Part shown: positions 57,001 through 64,000 of the stretch, piece by piece
Numbering within the stretch: the first letter of the stretch is position 1
How the letters are laid out: each line of letters begins with the position of its first letter
NCBI RefSeq assembly: GCF_000740795.1
Contig: NZ_JGYG01000001.1
Coordinates: 558,001-622,000, forward strand
Direction: 5' to 3'
Source: Haematobacter massiliensis
GTDB lineage: Bacteria; Pseudomonadota; Alphaproteobacteria; Rhodobacterales; Rhodobacteraceae
Length of the DNA stretch: 64,000 bases
Position numbers and translations under genes: made by a program
Notes under the pieces: model-generated
Seen by the model: the letters and a program-made list of their open reading frames with translations, nothing else
Told to the model about the DNA's origin: nothing
The model's database searches: none

Positions 57001-58189
57001 TCCTCTCGGACTCAACTCTCTCGGCGGCACGGTGACTGCGAGCAATCTGCGCATCGTCGATCCGGCGCTGAACATCGCCCTGAGCGGCGGAAGCGCGCGG
57101 GTGACCTTGGCGTCCGGCACTGCTCGGATAGATGCGAACACCAGCGTCGAAGGGGGCGGCACCCTGACCGCAGCAGGCACGATTGCCATGACCGCGCCCT
57201 TTACCGCCAATCTTCAGGTCAATGCGCAGGCGGCGCGGCTGCAGGATCCACAGCTCTACACAACCTCGCTCACTGGATCGGTCGCGATTACCGGCCCGCT
57301 GACGGGAGGTGCAAGGATCGCGGGCACGATGAACCTCGGGCAGACCGACGTGCGCGTACCTTCCAGCTTTGGCGGCACGTTCACCATCCCCACGATCCGC
57401 CATATCGCAGAGCCTGCCGCCGCAAGAGCCACACGGGCGCGGGCGGACCTCATTCAGACCCAAACGAGACCCTCGGAGAGTGGGCGTGGGGTTTTCACGC
57501 TGGATGTCACGATAAACGCGCCGAGCCGCATCTTCATCCGCGGCCGCGGGCTGGACGCAGAACTCGGCGGCTCAATCAATATCGGCGGCACGACCGCGAA
57601 TATCGTGCCATCGGGGCAGTTCGACCTGGTCAGGGGACGCCTGGACTTTCTCGACCGCCGGTTTGACCTCACCAGTGGCAGCTTCTTCCTGCAGGGAAAT
57701 TTCGACGGCTTCGTCAACCTCACGGCGCAGACCAATACCGGGAGCGGCTTGACCGCCATCATCAACGTCACGGGCCCCGTCAACGATCCCGACATCAATA
57801 TCACGTCCAATCCATCTCTCCCGGAGGAGGAGGTGCTGGCGCAGATCATCTTCGGCCGCGACCTTTCCAGCATCTCCCCGCTCCAGGCAGCGCAACTGGC
57901 TTCCGCCGTTGCCATGCTCACGGGCAGCGGGGGCGATAGTCTCGTCGGGCGATTCCGCAGCAGCGTCGGTCTGGATGACTTCGACCTCGTGACGGATGAA
58001 GAAGGCAACACCGGCGTGAAAGCGGGTCGTTACCTCTCGGAGAACATCTACACCGAAGTGGTCGTCGGGTCGGGCAACCAGACCCAGATCAACCTCAACC
58101 TCGACCTCACCAAATCATTCACCGTTCGGGGAAGCGTGGGGGAGGACGGCAACACCGGTATCGGCATCTATTTCGAACGCGACTACTGA
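54032..58189 (+). CDS. tamB: translocation and assembly module protein TamB
   Basis: A 1385-residue envelope-spanning protein of the AsmA/TamB group that bridges inner membrane and TamA and is implicated in outer-membrane protein assembly and lipid transport. The N-terminal hydrophobic segment ends PVRAQ and looks like a signal or anchor. The central part is a long run of beta-strand repeats forming a lipid-accommodating groove. The conserved DUF490 domain covers about the last 330 residues and ends GNTGIGIYFERDY. Four near-repeats of about 100 residues lie at residues 539-938. Confidence 0.93.
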   Translation: MRFLILFIALLSFWLPAPVRAQDNDGASYLESLLQSSLSGAGRQVTIRGFSGALSSTARIEELAISDDQGQWFSARDVVLNWSRLALLTGRVQVQEFSAAEVVLSRLPQTEAAPPSPEAEPFSLPDLPVSINIDSLRIDRLDIGEPVFGIANVSRASGSANLAGGEGALQLRLERTDGQRGVFNIAGAYANSSRHLTVDVELDEGPGGIVTTLAGLPGAPALTLSVKGDAPIDDFAADIRLATANQDRLTGQVTARAVEAAAGQPAGSARHFTFNLEGDIRALLPEQFRAFFGSQLTLTADATRQPDSSMVVPEFMLRAEAINLNGELRIAADGLPSFVDVNGSIHPPAGTEGPVVLPIATPTELSGADLAIAYDDTVSETWTIDMTARDFKRPGMTISTLRLEGGGGVMRETAQDAPRLDANLRFSGDGIALDDPALARAVGPRVEGTTVFVWQSGDGVVTMPVLNVRGEDYSAVADLVFNGLNAALRVSGKLTASLDDISRFSDLAGRPLSGEAEAAASGAFEPLSGMFDVVADVTGTDLTASQEQLDRLLAGQSRITLSAKRDETGTEIRDAQLTARTLSLQASGNITSNATDVRLNGRFADARVLGPGFSGSVDIDGRAWQVAEGLRLTLDATGNDLRVGQPQADGLLRGQSRIRFAGVQNGHVLTIDTATVDATTLNLTATGRYAPGNTDVSLDGAFTDLSVLGQGYGGAGTATARVHDTPDGLRLETNVSGNDLRVGQQQADGLLRGQSRIDLAAVQNGERITLDRLAVNATTLTLTASGRYDPNDTDLQAAFNFSDLGVLGSGFRGALTADARAVSEPGGIRITADSRASGLALGGQPEVNALLRGDGTLALNVLRTPEGFLQIDRFTFQNPQLSANVNGEVQGEARNLTVDARLNNLAIVVPGFPGPVTLRGTVVDAENQLRLNLAAQGPGQIDTRLTGTMARDFSRSDLALTGSSQLGLINPFLGARSAQGLVRFDLTMNGPLGLNSLGGTVTASNLRIVDPALNIALSGGSARVTLASGTARIDANTSVEGGGTLTAAGTIAMTAPFTANLQVNAQAARLQDPQLYTTSLTGSVAITGPLTGGARIAGTMNLGQTDVRVPSSFGGTFTIPTIRHIAEPAAARATRARADLIQTQTRPSESGRGVFTLDVTINAPSRIFIRGRGLDAELGGSINIGGTTANIVPSGQFDLVRGRLDFLDRRFDLTSGSFFLQGNFDGFVNLTAQTNTGSGLTAIINVTGPVNDPDINITSNPSLPEEEVLAQIIFGRDLSSISPLQAAQLASAVAMLTGSGGDSLVGRFRSSVGLDDFDLVTDEEGNTGVKAGRYLSENIYTEVVVGSGNQTQINLNLDLTKSFTVRGSVGEDGNTGIGIYFERDY
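55646..56845 (+). repeat. four tandem ~300-bp repeats inside tamB
   Basis: Units start at 55646, 55943, 56240 and 56543 (periods 297, 297 and 303 bases; 99-101 residues). The unit openings read GTDLTASQEQLDRLLAGQS, GNDLRVGQPQADGLLRGQS, GNDLRVGQQQADGLLRGQS and the degenerate SGLALGGQPEVNALLRGDG. Units 2 and 3 are nearly identical at this point, so the duplication is fairly recent. The last unit's end is approximate. Confidence 0.85.
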
Positions 58190-58286
58190 CATTGCGGAGG
58201 TGGAGCGGGAATTCCCCGCTTTACCCGCGAACGCAGACGACAAGGAAACGTTCCATAAAAACCCGTTGATTTCGTTTATTTTTCTT

Positions 58287-58312
58287 GGAACGCATTCGAT
58301 CGCGCAGACGTT
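58287..58312 (+). promoter_or_regulatory. EcfG-type stress promoter of the PRC-barrel gene
   Basis: GGAAC (58287-58291), 17 bases, CGTT (58309-58312): an exact match to the GGAAC-N16/17-CGTT pattern of the alphaproteobacterial general-stress sigma factor EcfG. It ends 51 bases before the PRC-barrel ATG, leaving room for a short leader with the AACGAAAGGACC ribosome site. Confidence 0.7.
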
Positions 58313-58363
58313 AGGCGGTTGTAAGTCCTGCGCACAGGACAGGCCCAACGAAAGGACCGTTCG

Positions 58364-59218
58364 ATGAAAAAACTCCTTGTCACCACCGCCATCGTTGCGA
58401 TGACCTCCCTGCCGGCGCTTGCGCAGACCGCGCCTGCCGGAGGCTCAGCGGTGGTTGTTGCGTCGGAAACCGTGTTCCTTGCAGCCCCCAAGCCCGAGGC
58501 CCTGTATGCGGATGATCTGATTGGTAAGCGGCTCTACACCAGCGATGTGGAAGTAGAGGTGAATGCTAATTCCGCCGAGCTTTACCGGGACTGGCACCAC
58601 GTCGGCAATATCAATGACCTGGTGATGTCGCGCGACGGAAGCATTGAGGCCGTTCTCGTCGATGTCGGTGGCTTCCTCGGCATCGGCGCCCGCACCGTCG
58701 CTGTGAACATGGACTCTATCCGTATCATTCCTGACGGTGAGAACCCGAGCGACTATTTCCTCGTCTTCACTGCAACCCGTGAAGCCTTGGAAAATGCGCC
58801 GGAGTATCAGCGGCCGGAGCGTATGAGCAACATGGAAGCTGCCACCAATGCCACCGGCGCGGCGGCAACCGGAGCGGCGGCGACGGGTGCAGCAGCAAGC
58901 ACCGGCTGGATGGAACCGAACGAGGGTTATGAGCGTGTGCTGGCCTCGGGTCTGACGGCGGAGCAGATCAAGGGCGTGAATGTCTATGATGCGAACAACG
59001 TCGACGTCGGCAAAGTGTCCGACCTCGTGATGTCCGCAGATGGTCACGTGCAACAGGTAATCGTCGATGTGGGCGGCTTCCTTGGGATCGGCGCGAAACC
59101 TGTCGCCCTGCCCTTCAACGAGATGGACGTTCACAAGCAGGTCGATGGCGACACCTACCGGGTCTACGTCTCTATGACGAAGGAGCAGCTTGAGGCGCTT
59201 CCGCGCCACGAGAGCTGA
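58364..59218 (+). CDS. exported double PRC-barrel protein
   Basis: A 284-residue protein with a signal peptide (about 1-20, ending PALAQTA). Two PRC-barrel domains follow, at roughly residues 45-125 and 195-275. Each contains the same core, VLVDVGGFLGIGARTVAVN and VIVDVGGFLGIGAKPVALP, so the gene holds an internal duplication. An Ala/Thr/Gly linker joins them. Such proteins are common stress-linked envelope proteins in alphaproteobacteria; the ligand is unknown. A stress-type promoter lies upstream and a strong terminator downstream. Confidence 0.88.
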   Translation: MKKLLVTTAIVAMTSLPALAQTAPAGGSAVVVASETVFLAAPKPEALYADDLIGKRLYTSDVEVEVNANSAELYRDWHHVGNINDLVMSRDGSIEAVLVDVGGFLGIGARTVAVNMDSIRIIPDGENPSDYFLVFTATREALENAPEYQRPERMSNMEAATNATGAAATGAAATGAAASTGWMEPNEGYERVLASGLTAEQIKGVNVYDANNVDVGKVSDLVMSADGHVQQVIVDVGGFLGIGAKPVALPFNEMDVHKQVDGDTYRVYVSMTKEQLEALPRHES

Positions 59219-59240
59219 GCGCTTCCAGCAGCACGATGAG

Positions 59241-59269
59241 AAAGGCCCGCGATCATCGCGGGCCTTTTT
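59241..59269 (+). terminator. rho-independent terminator of the PRC-barrel gene
   Basis: A perfect 12-bp stem (AAAGGCCCGCGA at 59241-59252 with TCGCGGGCCTTT at 59256-59267, three-base loop) followed by TT. It begins 22 bases after the stop codon. Confidence 0.88.
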
Positions 59270-59322
59270 GACATGAGCGCGCGCTGGACGCTTGCCCGCT
59301 CTTTCTGTTGCGCCATCCTCTC

Positions 59323-59348
59323 TCCTGCACATTCATGAATGCAGGAGG
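59323..59348 (+). promoter_or_regulatory. hairpin covering the ribosome binding site of the DUF1269 gene
   Basis: TCCTG (59323-59327) and CATTC (59330-59334) can pair with GAATG (59337-59341) and CAGGA (59342-59346), a stem of about 10 bp with a two-base bulge and a very tight loop. The 3' arm includes most of the AGGAGG ribosome site (59343-59348), which lies five bases before the ATG. Translation would depend on melting or unfolding it. Confidence 0.4.
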
Positions 59349-59353
59349 ATCGA

Positions 59354-59872
59354 ATGTCCGATCTGATCGTGGTCGCCTTCAATGACGACGCAACGGCTTT
59401 TGAACTACGCGCCGAGCTCGCGAAACTACAGAAGGACTACCTTCTGGAGATGGATGATATCGTCGTGGTAACTCATGACCAGAACGGCAAGGTCAAGCTG
59501 CATCAAGCCGTCAACATGACGGCTGCAGGCGCTGCAACTGGATCACTTTGGGGTCTGCTCGTCGGCGTGCTTTTCCTCAACCCGATCCTGGGGGTAGCGG
59601 TGGGTGCCGGTGCCGGCGCGCTTTCAGGCGCCTTCACGGATATCGGCATCGACGACAAGGTCATGAAAGAGATCGGCGAAACACTCACACCCGGAACTGC
59701 CGCTGTCTTTGCGCTGATCCGCTCCGCCACCGCTGACAAGGTAATGACCGCCCTTGAGCCGTTCCGGGCGAAGGGCAAGATCATCCGCACCTCGCTTTCC
59801 CATGAATCCGAAGCGAAGTTGAAGGAATTCTTTGAGAAATCGCAGGCGGAACCGCCTGAAATCACGAGCTGA
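59354..59872 (+). CDS. DUF1269 membrane-associated protein
   Basis: A 172-residue protein of the DUF1269 family. It starts DLIVVAFNDDATAFELRAEL, has MDDIVVVTHDQNGKVKLHQ, and a central glycine-rich hydrophobic hairpin (about 65-100, LWGLLVGVLFLNPILGVAVG) that should insert in a membrane like a glycine zipper. The function is unknown. It lies between other stress-type genes (PRC-barrel, SPFH). The ATG follows the perfect AGGAGG site that a hairpin partly hides. Confidence 0.86.
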   Translation: MSDLIVVAFNDDATAFELRAELAKLQKDYLLEMDDIVVVTHDQNGKVKLHQAVNMTAAGAATGSLWGLLVGVLFLNPILGVAVGAGAGALSGAFTDIGIDDKVMKEIGETLTPGTAAVFALIRSATADKVMTALEPFRAKGKIIRTSLSHESEAKLKEFFEKSQAEPPEITS

Positions 59873-59973
59873 GCAAATATCTCGCACGGGGCAGCCCCGA
59901 AAGGTTATAGTTGGTCTGGCCGGGTATCGCCCGACGGACGGTTACAGAAAACGTTTTGGGGGACGCTCATCCC

Positions 59974-61098
59974 ATGGCACTTTTCAACTTGCTCAAGGGC
60001 GAGTTCATCGACGTCATCGCATGGACCGATGATACCCGCGACACGATGGTCTGGCGCTTCGAGCGTTACGGCCATGCCATTAAATACGGCGCAAAACTGA
60101 CGGTGAGGGAGGGTCAGGCCGCGGTTTTCGTCCATGAGGGACAGATCGCCGATGTCTTCGGCCCCGGTCTCTACATGCTGGAAACCAACAACCTTCCGAT
60201 CCTCACCACTCTCCAGCACTGGGACCACGGCTTTCAGTCGCCGTTCCTGTCGGAGGTGTATTTCGTCAACACCACCCGGTTCAACGATCTGAAATGGGGG
60301 ACGAAAAACCCGATCATCTGTCGCGACCCGGAGTTCGGCGTGGTGCGGATCCGGGCCTTCGGCACCTATTCCGTCCGCGTCACGGATCCTGCGAAATTCA
60401 TCCGCGAGATCGTGGGCACCGACGGTCAGTTCACCGCCGATGAGATCACCTTCCAGATCCGCAATGTCATCGTGCAGGAGTTCTCCCGCGCTGTGGCATC
60501 GTCGCGGATTCCGGTCCTGGACATGGCGGCGAATGCCGCCGATCTCGGCCGTATCGTGGCAGAGGCTATCGCCCCCACCATCGCCAACTACGGCCTGACC
60601 CTGCCCGAGCTTTATGTGGAGAACATCTCCCTCCCCGATGAGGTGGAAGCCGTGCTCGACAAACGCACCTCCATGGGCATCCTGAAGGGCGACCTAGCCG
60701 CCTACACCCAGATCTCCGCCGCCGAAGCCATGACACGTGCGGCGGGTACGCCCGGAAGCGGCATGGGTGACGGGATCGGTGCGGGTCTCGGCATGGCAAT
60801 GGGCATGAACATGGCCCGGAGTGGACCGTGGGGCATGGCGCCCGCAGAAGCCACGCCGCCCCCTCCGCCGCCCGTGGACAGGGTCTGGCATCTTGCTATC
60901 GGCGGGGAGGCGAAGGGGCCGTTTTCCCGTGCGTCTCTCGGACGACAGGCGACGGACGGCAGCCTGACGCGGCAGACGCTGGTCTGGACAGCGGGGCAGG
61001 ATGGCTGGAAGCCTGCAGGCGAAATCCCTGAACTTGCACAGCTTTTCACGGTCGCACCTCCGCCGCCTCCGCCGCTGCCGCCCGCGGGTGGGGCCTGA
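59974..61098 (+). CDS. SPFH-domain protein with C-terminal GYF_2 domain
   Basis: A 374-residue protein. Residues 1 to about 250 form an SPFH/band-7-like domain (VREGQAAVFVHEGQIADVFGPG, FGTYSVRVTDPAKFIREIVG), of the YdjI-like cytosolic type without an obvious membrane anchor. A glycine/methionine-rich and proline-rich linker (GMGDGIGAGLGMAMGMN; APAEATPPPPPPVD) leads to a GYF_2 domain (about 302-357, VWHLAIGGEAKGPFSRASL), which usually binds proline-rich peptides. The tail is again polyproline, so self-association is possible. It is seven bases from the zinc-ribbon gene. Confidence 0.87.
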   Translation: MALFNLLKGEFIDVIAWTDDTRDTMVWRFERYGHAIKYGAKLTVREGQAAVFVHEGQIADVFGPGLYMLETNNLPILTTLQHWDHGFQSPFLSEVYFVNTTRFNDLKWGTKNPIICRDPEFGVVRIRAFGTYSVRVTDPAKFIREIVGTDGQFTADEITFQIRNVIVQEFSRAVASSRIPVLDMAANAADLGRIVAEAIAPTIANYGLTLPELYVENISLPDEVEAVLDKRTSMGILKGDLAAYTQISAAEAMTRAAGTPGSGMGDGIGAGLGMAMGMNMARSGPWGMAPAEATPPPPPPVDRVWHLAIGGEAKGPFSRASLGRQATDGSLTRQTLVWTAGQDGWKPAGEIPELAQLFTVAPPPPPPLPPAGGA

Positions 61099-61104
61099 TC
61101 GCGA

Positions 61105-62280
61105 ATGGCAAGTGACATCCCGCGCGTCTCCCGTCAGGGGGGCGCGGGGGCGGAAAACGCGGTGACCGCGCGTCCGGAGGGGCTGCATTTCCCCTGTTCC
61201 GCCTGCGGGGCCGATCTGGTGTTCCAGCCGGGGCAGACATCCCTCGTCTGTCCCTATTGCGGGCATGTTCAGGAAATTCCGGGAGCGACTGCCGCTGAAC
61301 GGCGGCGGGCGCTGGCGGAGATAGATTATCGCGCGGCGATCGAAAGACGGCTTCCCAATGCGCTGGACACCCTCCAGATCCTTGCCTGCCCGAACTGCGG
61401 CGCCAAGATCGAGGTGGAAGCGAACCTCCGCGCCACCACCTGCCCGTTCTGCGCCACGGCCCTGATCGGTGAACCGGCGCTGGAGCAGTTGTTCCGGGCA
61501 CAAGCCGTGGTGCCCTTTGCCATCCCGGAAGAACGCGCGCTAACCCTCATGACAGGCTGGCTCGGCTCCCTCTGGTTCGCGCCGAACGGCCTCAGACAAT
61601 ATGCCCGCAAGGACAAGCGGCTCACCGGAATATACGTCCCATACTGGACCTTCGATGCGCAGACGGAGACGCAGTATCGCGGCCTGCGCGGCACCGTTTA
61701 TGTCGAGTATCAGACCGTCACCGTGATGGTGGATGGCCGTCCCCAGCAGCAGCGGCAACCGGTGCAGAAGATCCGCTGGACGCCTGTCGCGGGCCGGGTC
61801 GCGCGGGAGTTCGACGACGTGCTGATTGTGGCCTCGACCAGCCTGCCCCGGCGGGAAGCGGAGAATCTGGAGCCGTGGAATCTCGGCGCGCTGCAGCCCT
61901 ATGCGCCGGAATATCTCGCCGGCTTCTTCTCCGAGGGATATACGGTCGATCTGGAGGACGGCCACGCGATGGCGCGGCAGAAGATGGATGCGGTGATCGA
62001 AGGAGACATCCGCCGTGACATCGGCGGCGATGCCCAGCAGATACAGGCCGTCAGAACGGATGCGCGGCGCGAGACGTTCAAGCATATCCTGCTGCCCGTC
62101 TGGACCGCGGCCTATAAATATGGCGGGCGGAGCTTCACCTTCGTTGTCAATGGCCAGACCGGCGAGGTGCAGGGCCAGCGCCCGTATTCAGCGTGGAAGA
62201 TCGCCGGTGCGGTGATCGTGGCGCTTCTGCTTGTCGCGCTGTTCATGTGGCTTGCGGAGCAGCAGGGCATGTTGCGCTGA
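61105..62280 (+). CDS. double zinc-ribbon protein with C-terminal membrane helix
   Basis: A 391-residue protein. Two CxxC pairs near the start ([18 protein letters not shown]) form a TFIIB-like zinc ribbon, and a second ribbon follows ([21 protein letters not shown]). A long beta-rich domain comes next with [17 protein letters not shown]. It ends in one hydrophobic helix ([20 protein letters not shown]), so it is tail-anchored with zinc domains in the cytosol. Such proteins were often misnamed primosomal helicases; no helicase motif is present. It pairs with the upstream SPFH gene. Confidence 0.85.
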   Translation: MASDIPRVSRQGGAGAENAVTARPEGLHFPCSACGADLVFQPGQTSLVCPYCGHVQEIPGATAAERRRALAEIDYRAAIERRLPNALDTLQILACPNCGAKIEVEANLRATTCPFCATALIGEPALEQLFRAQAVVPFAIPEERALTLMTGWLGSLWFAPNGLRQYARKDKRLTGIYVPYWTFDAQTETQYRGLRGTVYVEYQTVTVMVDGRPQQQRQPVQKIRWTPVAGRVAREFDDVLIVASTSLPRREAENLEPWNLGALQPYAPEYLAGFFSEGYTVDLEDGHAMARQKMDAVIEGDIRRDIGGDAQQIQAVRTDARRETFKHILLPVWTAAYKYGGRSFTFVVNGQTGEVQGQRPYSAWKIAGAVIVALLLVALFMWLAEQQGMLR

Positions 62281-62351
62281 TCGCCTGCGCCATTGACAAG
62301 CCCTGCCATTCGCCGCAACAGGGCGCATCGCCCCAGCCCCCCGGAGAGCCC

Positions 62352-63311
62352 ATGCGCATTCTGGCCGAAGCCCGTTTCCCCGAACTTCCGCATCCCTATT
62401 TCGGCAAGGTCCGCGACAATTACGACCTGCCGGACGGCAGGCGGATCATCATTTCCTCCGACCGGCTGTCGGCCTTCGACCGGATCCTCGCCTGCATCCC
62501 GTGGAAGGGCCAGGTTCTGACCCAAACGGCACGCTACTGGTTCGAGCGGACGGCGGACATCTGCCCGAACCATGTGCTGTCCTATCCCGATCCGAACGTG
62601 GTGGTGGGCAAGCGGCTCACGATCCTGCCCGTAGAGGTCGTCGTACGCGGCTATCTGGCGGGCACCACGGGCACCTCCATCCTCACGCTCTACAAGAAGG
62701 GCGAGCGGGAGATGTACGGCCACCGCTTCCCCGACGGGCTGCGTGACAATGAGAAACTGCCCAAGCCGATCCTCACGCCGACATCCAAGGAGTTCGACGG
62801 GGGCCATGACGCGCCGCTTACCCCGAAAGAGATCGTGGAGGGTGGTCTGCTCACGCCGGAACAGTGGGAGACCCTGTCGGTCTATGCCCTCGGTCTCTTT
62901 GCCCGTGGGCAGGAAATCGCGGCGCAACGCGGATTGATCCTCGTCGATACGAAATACGAATTCGGTCTGGACGAGGATGGGAATATCGTGCTGGCCGACG
63001 AGATCCACACGCCTGACAGCTCCCGCTACTGGCTCGCGGAGGGCTATGACGAGGCCTTCGCCACCGGCAAGCGCCCGCCCTCCTTCGACAAGGATTTCGT
63101 GCGCGCCTGGGTGGCGGAGCGCGTCGATCCCTACACCGATCCGATCCCCGAGATTCCGGCCGAACTGATCGAGGCGACCTCCCGCGTCTATATAGACGCC
63201 TATGAGCGCATCACGGGCGAAACCTTCGTGCCTGATACCAGCGGCGCCACCCCGGTCGACCGGGTACGCGACAACCTCGCCTACGCCTTCCCCCGATACT
63301 TCGGCGCATGA
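62352..63311 (+). CDS. purC: phosphoribosylaminoimidazole-succinocarboxamide synthase
   Basis: Adds aspartate to CAIR in purine synthesis (SAICAR synthase). At 319 residues it is the longer form. GKVRDNYDL (near 17), [10 protein letters not shown] (about 37) and [11 protein letters not shown] are characteristic ATP and substrate sites, as is [12 protein letters not shown] 62352 is the family start. The stop overlaps the dtd start (ATGA). Confidence 0.95.
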   Translation: MRILAEARFPELPHPYFGKVRDNYDLPDGRRIIISSDRLSAFDRILACIPWKGQVLTQTARYWFERTADICPNHVLSYPDPNVVVGKRLTILPVEVVVRGYLAGTTGTSILTLYKKGEREMYGHRFPDGLRDNEKLPKPILTPTSKEFDGGHDAPLTPKEIVEGGLLTPEQWETLSVYALGLFARGQEIAAQRGLILVDTKYEFGLDEDGNIVLADEIHTPDSSRYWLAEGYDEAFATGKRPPSFDKDFVRAWVAERVDPYTDPIPEIPAELIEATSRVYIDAYERITGETFVPDTSGATPVDRVRDNLAYAFPRYFGA

Positions 63312-63742
63312 GAGCGGTCGTCCAGCGGGTCATCGAAGCCTCCGTCACCGTCGCAGGAAAGGTCGTGGGGAGGACCGGCCCCGGTTTCCTCGTCCTTCTC
63401 TGCGCGATGCGGGGTGATGACCGGGTGAAGGCGGAGCAGATGGCCGCGAAGATCGTCAAGCTCCGCATCTTTGAGGATGACGCAGGCAAGATGAACCTGT
63501 CGCTCCGCGATACCGGTGGCTCCGTCCTGCTGGTGAGCCAGTTCACACTTGGCGCCGATACGCGCGGCAATCGCCCGGGCTTCACCCCTTCCGCACCGCC
63601 GCAGGAGGCGGAGCCGCTCTATCTCCACGTGGCCGACCGTATTCGCGCGGAGGGCATCCCGGTTGAGACCGGTGTTTTCGGGGCGGAGATGCGGGTCGCC
63701 CTCGTCAACGAGGGACCGGTAACGATCTGGCTCGATCTTTAA
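63308..63742 (+). CDS. dtd: D-aminoacyl-tRNA deacylase
   Basis: Hydrolyses D-amino acids from mis-charged tRNA. The 144-residue enzyme has the two DTD motifs: [16 protein letters not shown] and the C-terminal [11 protein letters not shown] with the Gly-cisPro pair. It is coupled to purC by a four-base overlap. The stop overlaps the convergent transporter stop. Confidence 0.95.
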   Translation: MRAVVQRVIEASVTVAGKVVGRTGPGFLVLLCAMRGDDRVKAEQMAAKIVKLRIFEDDAGKMNLSLRDTGGSVLLVSQFTLGADTRGNRPGFTPSAPPQEAEPLYLHVADRIRAEGIPVETGVFGAEMRVALVNEGPVTIWLDL

Positions 63743-64000
63743 CCGGCGGGAGTGGCCGCCTGCCGCTGACGCTTGCGCTCAAGCCCGAGTTGGCGTTCCC
63801 GCCATATGATGAGCAGCCCGGCCGCGACCACCAGCGACGCCCCCCAGAGCATCGTCAACGTCGGCACCTCGTCAAAGAACATGTAGCCGATCGCCAGCGC
63901 GAAGATCATGGAGACATATTCAAACGGCGCCACGACCGAGGCATCCGCGTAGCGGTAGGCGGTGGTGATGAAGATCTGAGCCAGCCCACCCAGCAGGCCC
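63739..64000 (-). CDS. DMT/EamA-family transporter (3' part only)
   Basis: The gene runs off the right edge, so only about the last 86 codons are present. They encode the final helices of an EamA/RhaT-like exporter: [39 protein letters not shown] and [16 protein letters not shown], then a basic cytosolic tail. The substrate cannot be told. No start codon is inside the window; a GTG at 63931-63933 is not the true start. Confidence 0.88.
   Translation of the reverse strand, partial: GLLGGLAQIFITTAYRYADASVVAPFEYVSMIFALAIGYMFFDEVPTLTMLWGASLVVAAGLLIIWRERQLGLERKRQRQAATPAG

Noticed and set aside
55397-57463. 688-codon open frame on the minus strand opposite tamB
   Set aside because: Shadow of tamB, which has clear family features, operon coupling and a defined end.

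Overview
The window is an ordinary-looking, gene-dense, GC-rich chromosomal segment from an alphaproteobacterium, most likely a member of the Rhodobacterales (Rhodobacteraceae/Paracoccaceae). The support is the gene content and order: a SUV3-like helicase, S4 protein, 7Fe ferredoxin and CarD in one run, a VPLPA-type C-terminal sorting signal, a divergent cobT/cobS pair, and the Anbu gene cluster. I see about 60 protein genes and no tRNA, rRNA, CRISPR array, insertion sequence or prophage. The window starts in the last codons of one gene and ends inside a drug/metabolite-type transporter.

Layout. 1-5 kb: Mn-dependent pyrophosphatase, a HAD phosphatase, ribF, an acetyltransferase, a YcgN cysteine-cluster protein and a threonine aldolase, tightly packed on +. 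5-7 kb: divergent cobT and cobS for the cobalamin nucleotide loop. 7-12 kb: carD, fdxA, the S4 protein and the large helicase on -. 12-17.5 kb: TPR protein, SCP2 protein and lysophospholipase-like hydrolase, then the four-gene Anbu cluster on - (ATP-grasp, alpha-E, transglutaminase-like, proteasome-like Anbu). 17.7-20.4 kb: ligase-associated exonuclease and ATP-dependent DNA ligase. 20.5-26.5 kb: SDR, oligoendopeptidase F, a double DUF2382 stress protein and an MFS exporter. 26.6-29.8 kb: heme oxygenase, bacteriophytochrome kinase and response regulator, a complete red-light signalling unit. 29.8-44.8 kb: housekeeping genes (mltG, fabF, nadK, glyA, lepA, cobB, dapB, rbfA, truB) with small accessory genes between them (entericidin-like lipoprotein, VPLPA-CTERM protein, secreted hypothetical). 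44.9-52.1 kb: a DUF475 membrane protein behind a structured leader, then urtABCDE. 52.1-58.2 kb: tamA and tamB. 58.3-62.3 kb: PRC-barrel, DUF1269, SPFH-GYF and zinc-ribbon membrane proteins. 62.3-64 kb: purC, dtd and the partial transporter.

The most interesting features are: (1) the complete Anbu cluster, a proteasome relative coded next to peptide-bond-making and peptide-bond-breaking enzymes, whose substrate is unknown; (2) three promoter-like elements fitting the alphaproteobacterial general-stress ECF pattern (GGAAC, 16-17 bases, CGTT or TGTT) ahead of the DUF2382, entericidin-like and PRC-barrel genes, which suggests a dispersed stress regulon; (3) an in-frame merger of two DUF2382 genes; (4) RNA-level candidates: a hairpin that buries the ribosome binding site of the DUF1269 gene and a folded leader ahead of DUF475. 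All family names come from reading the translations; no database search was possible.
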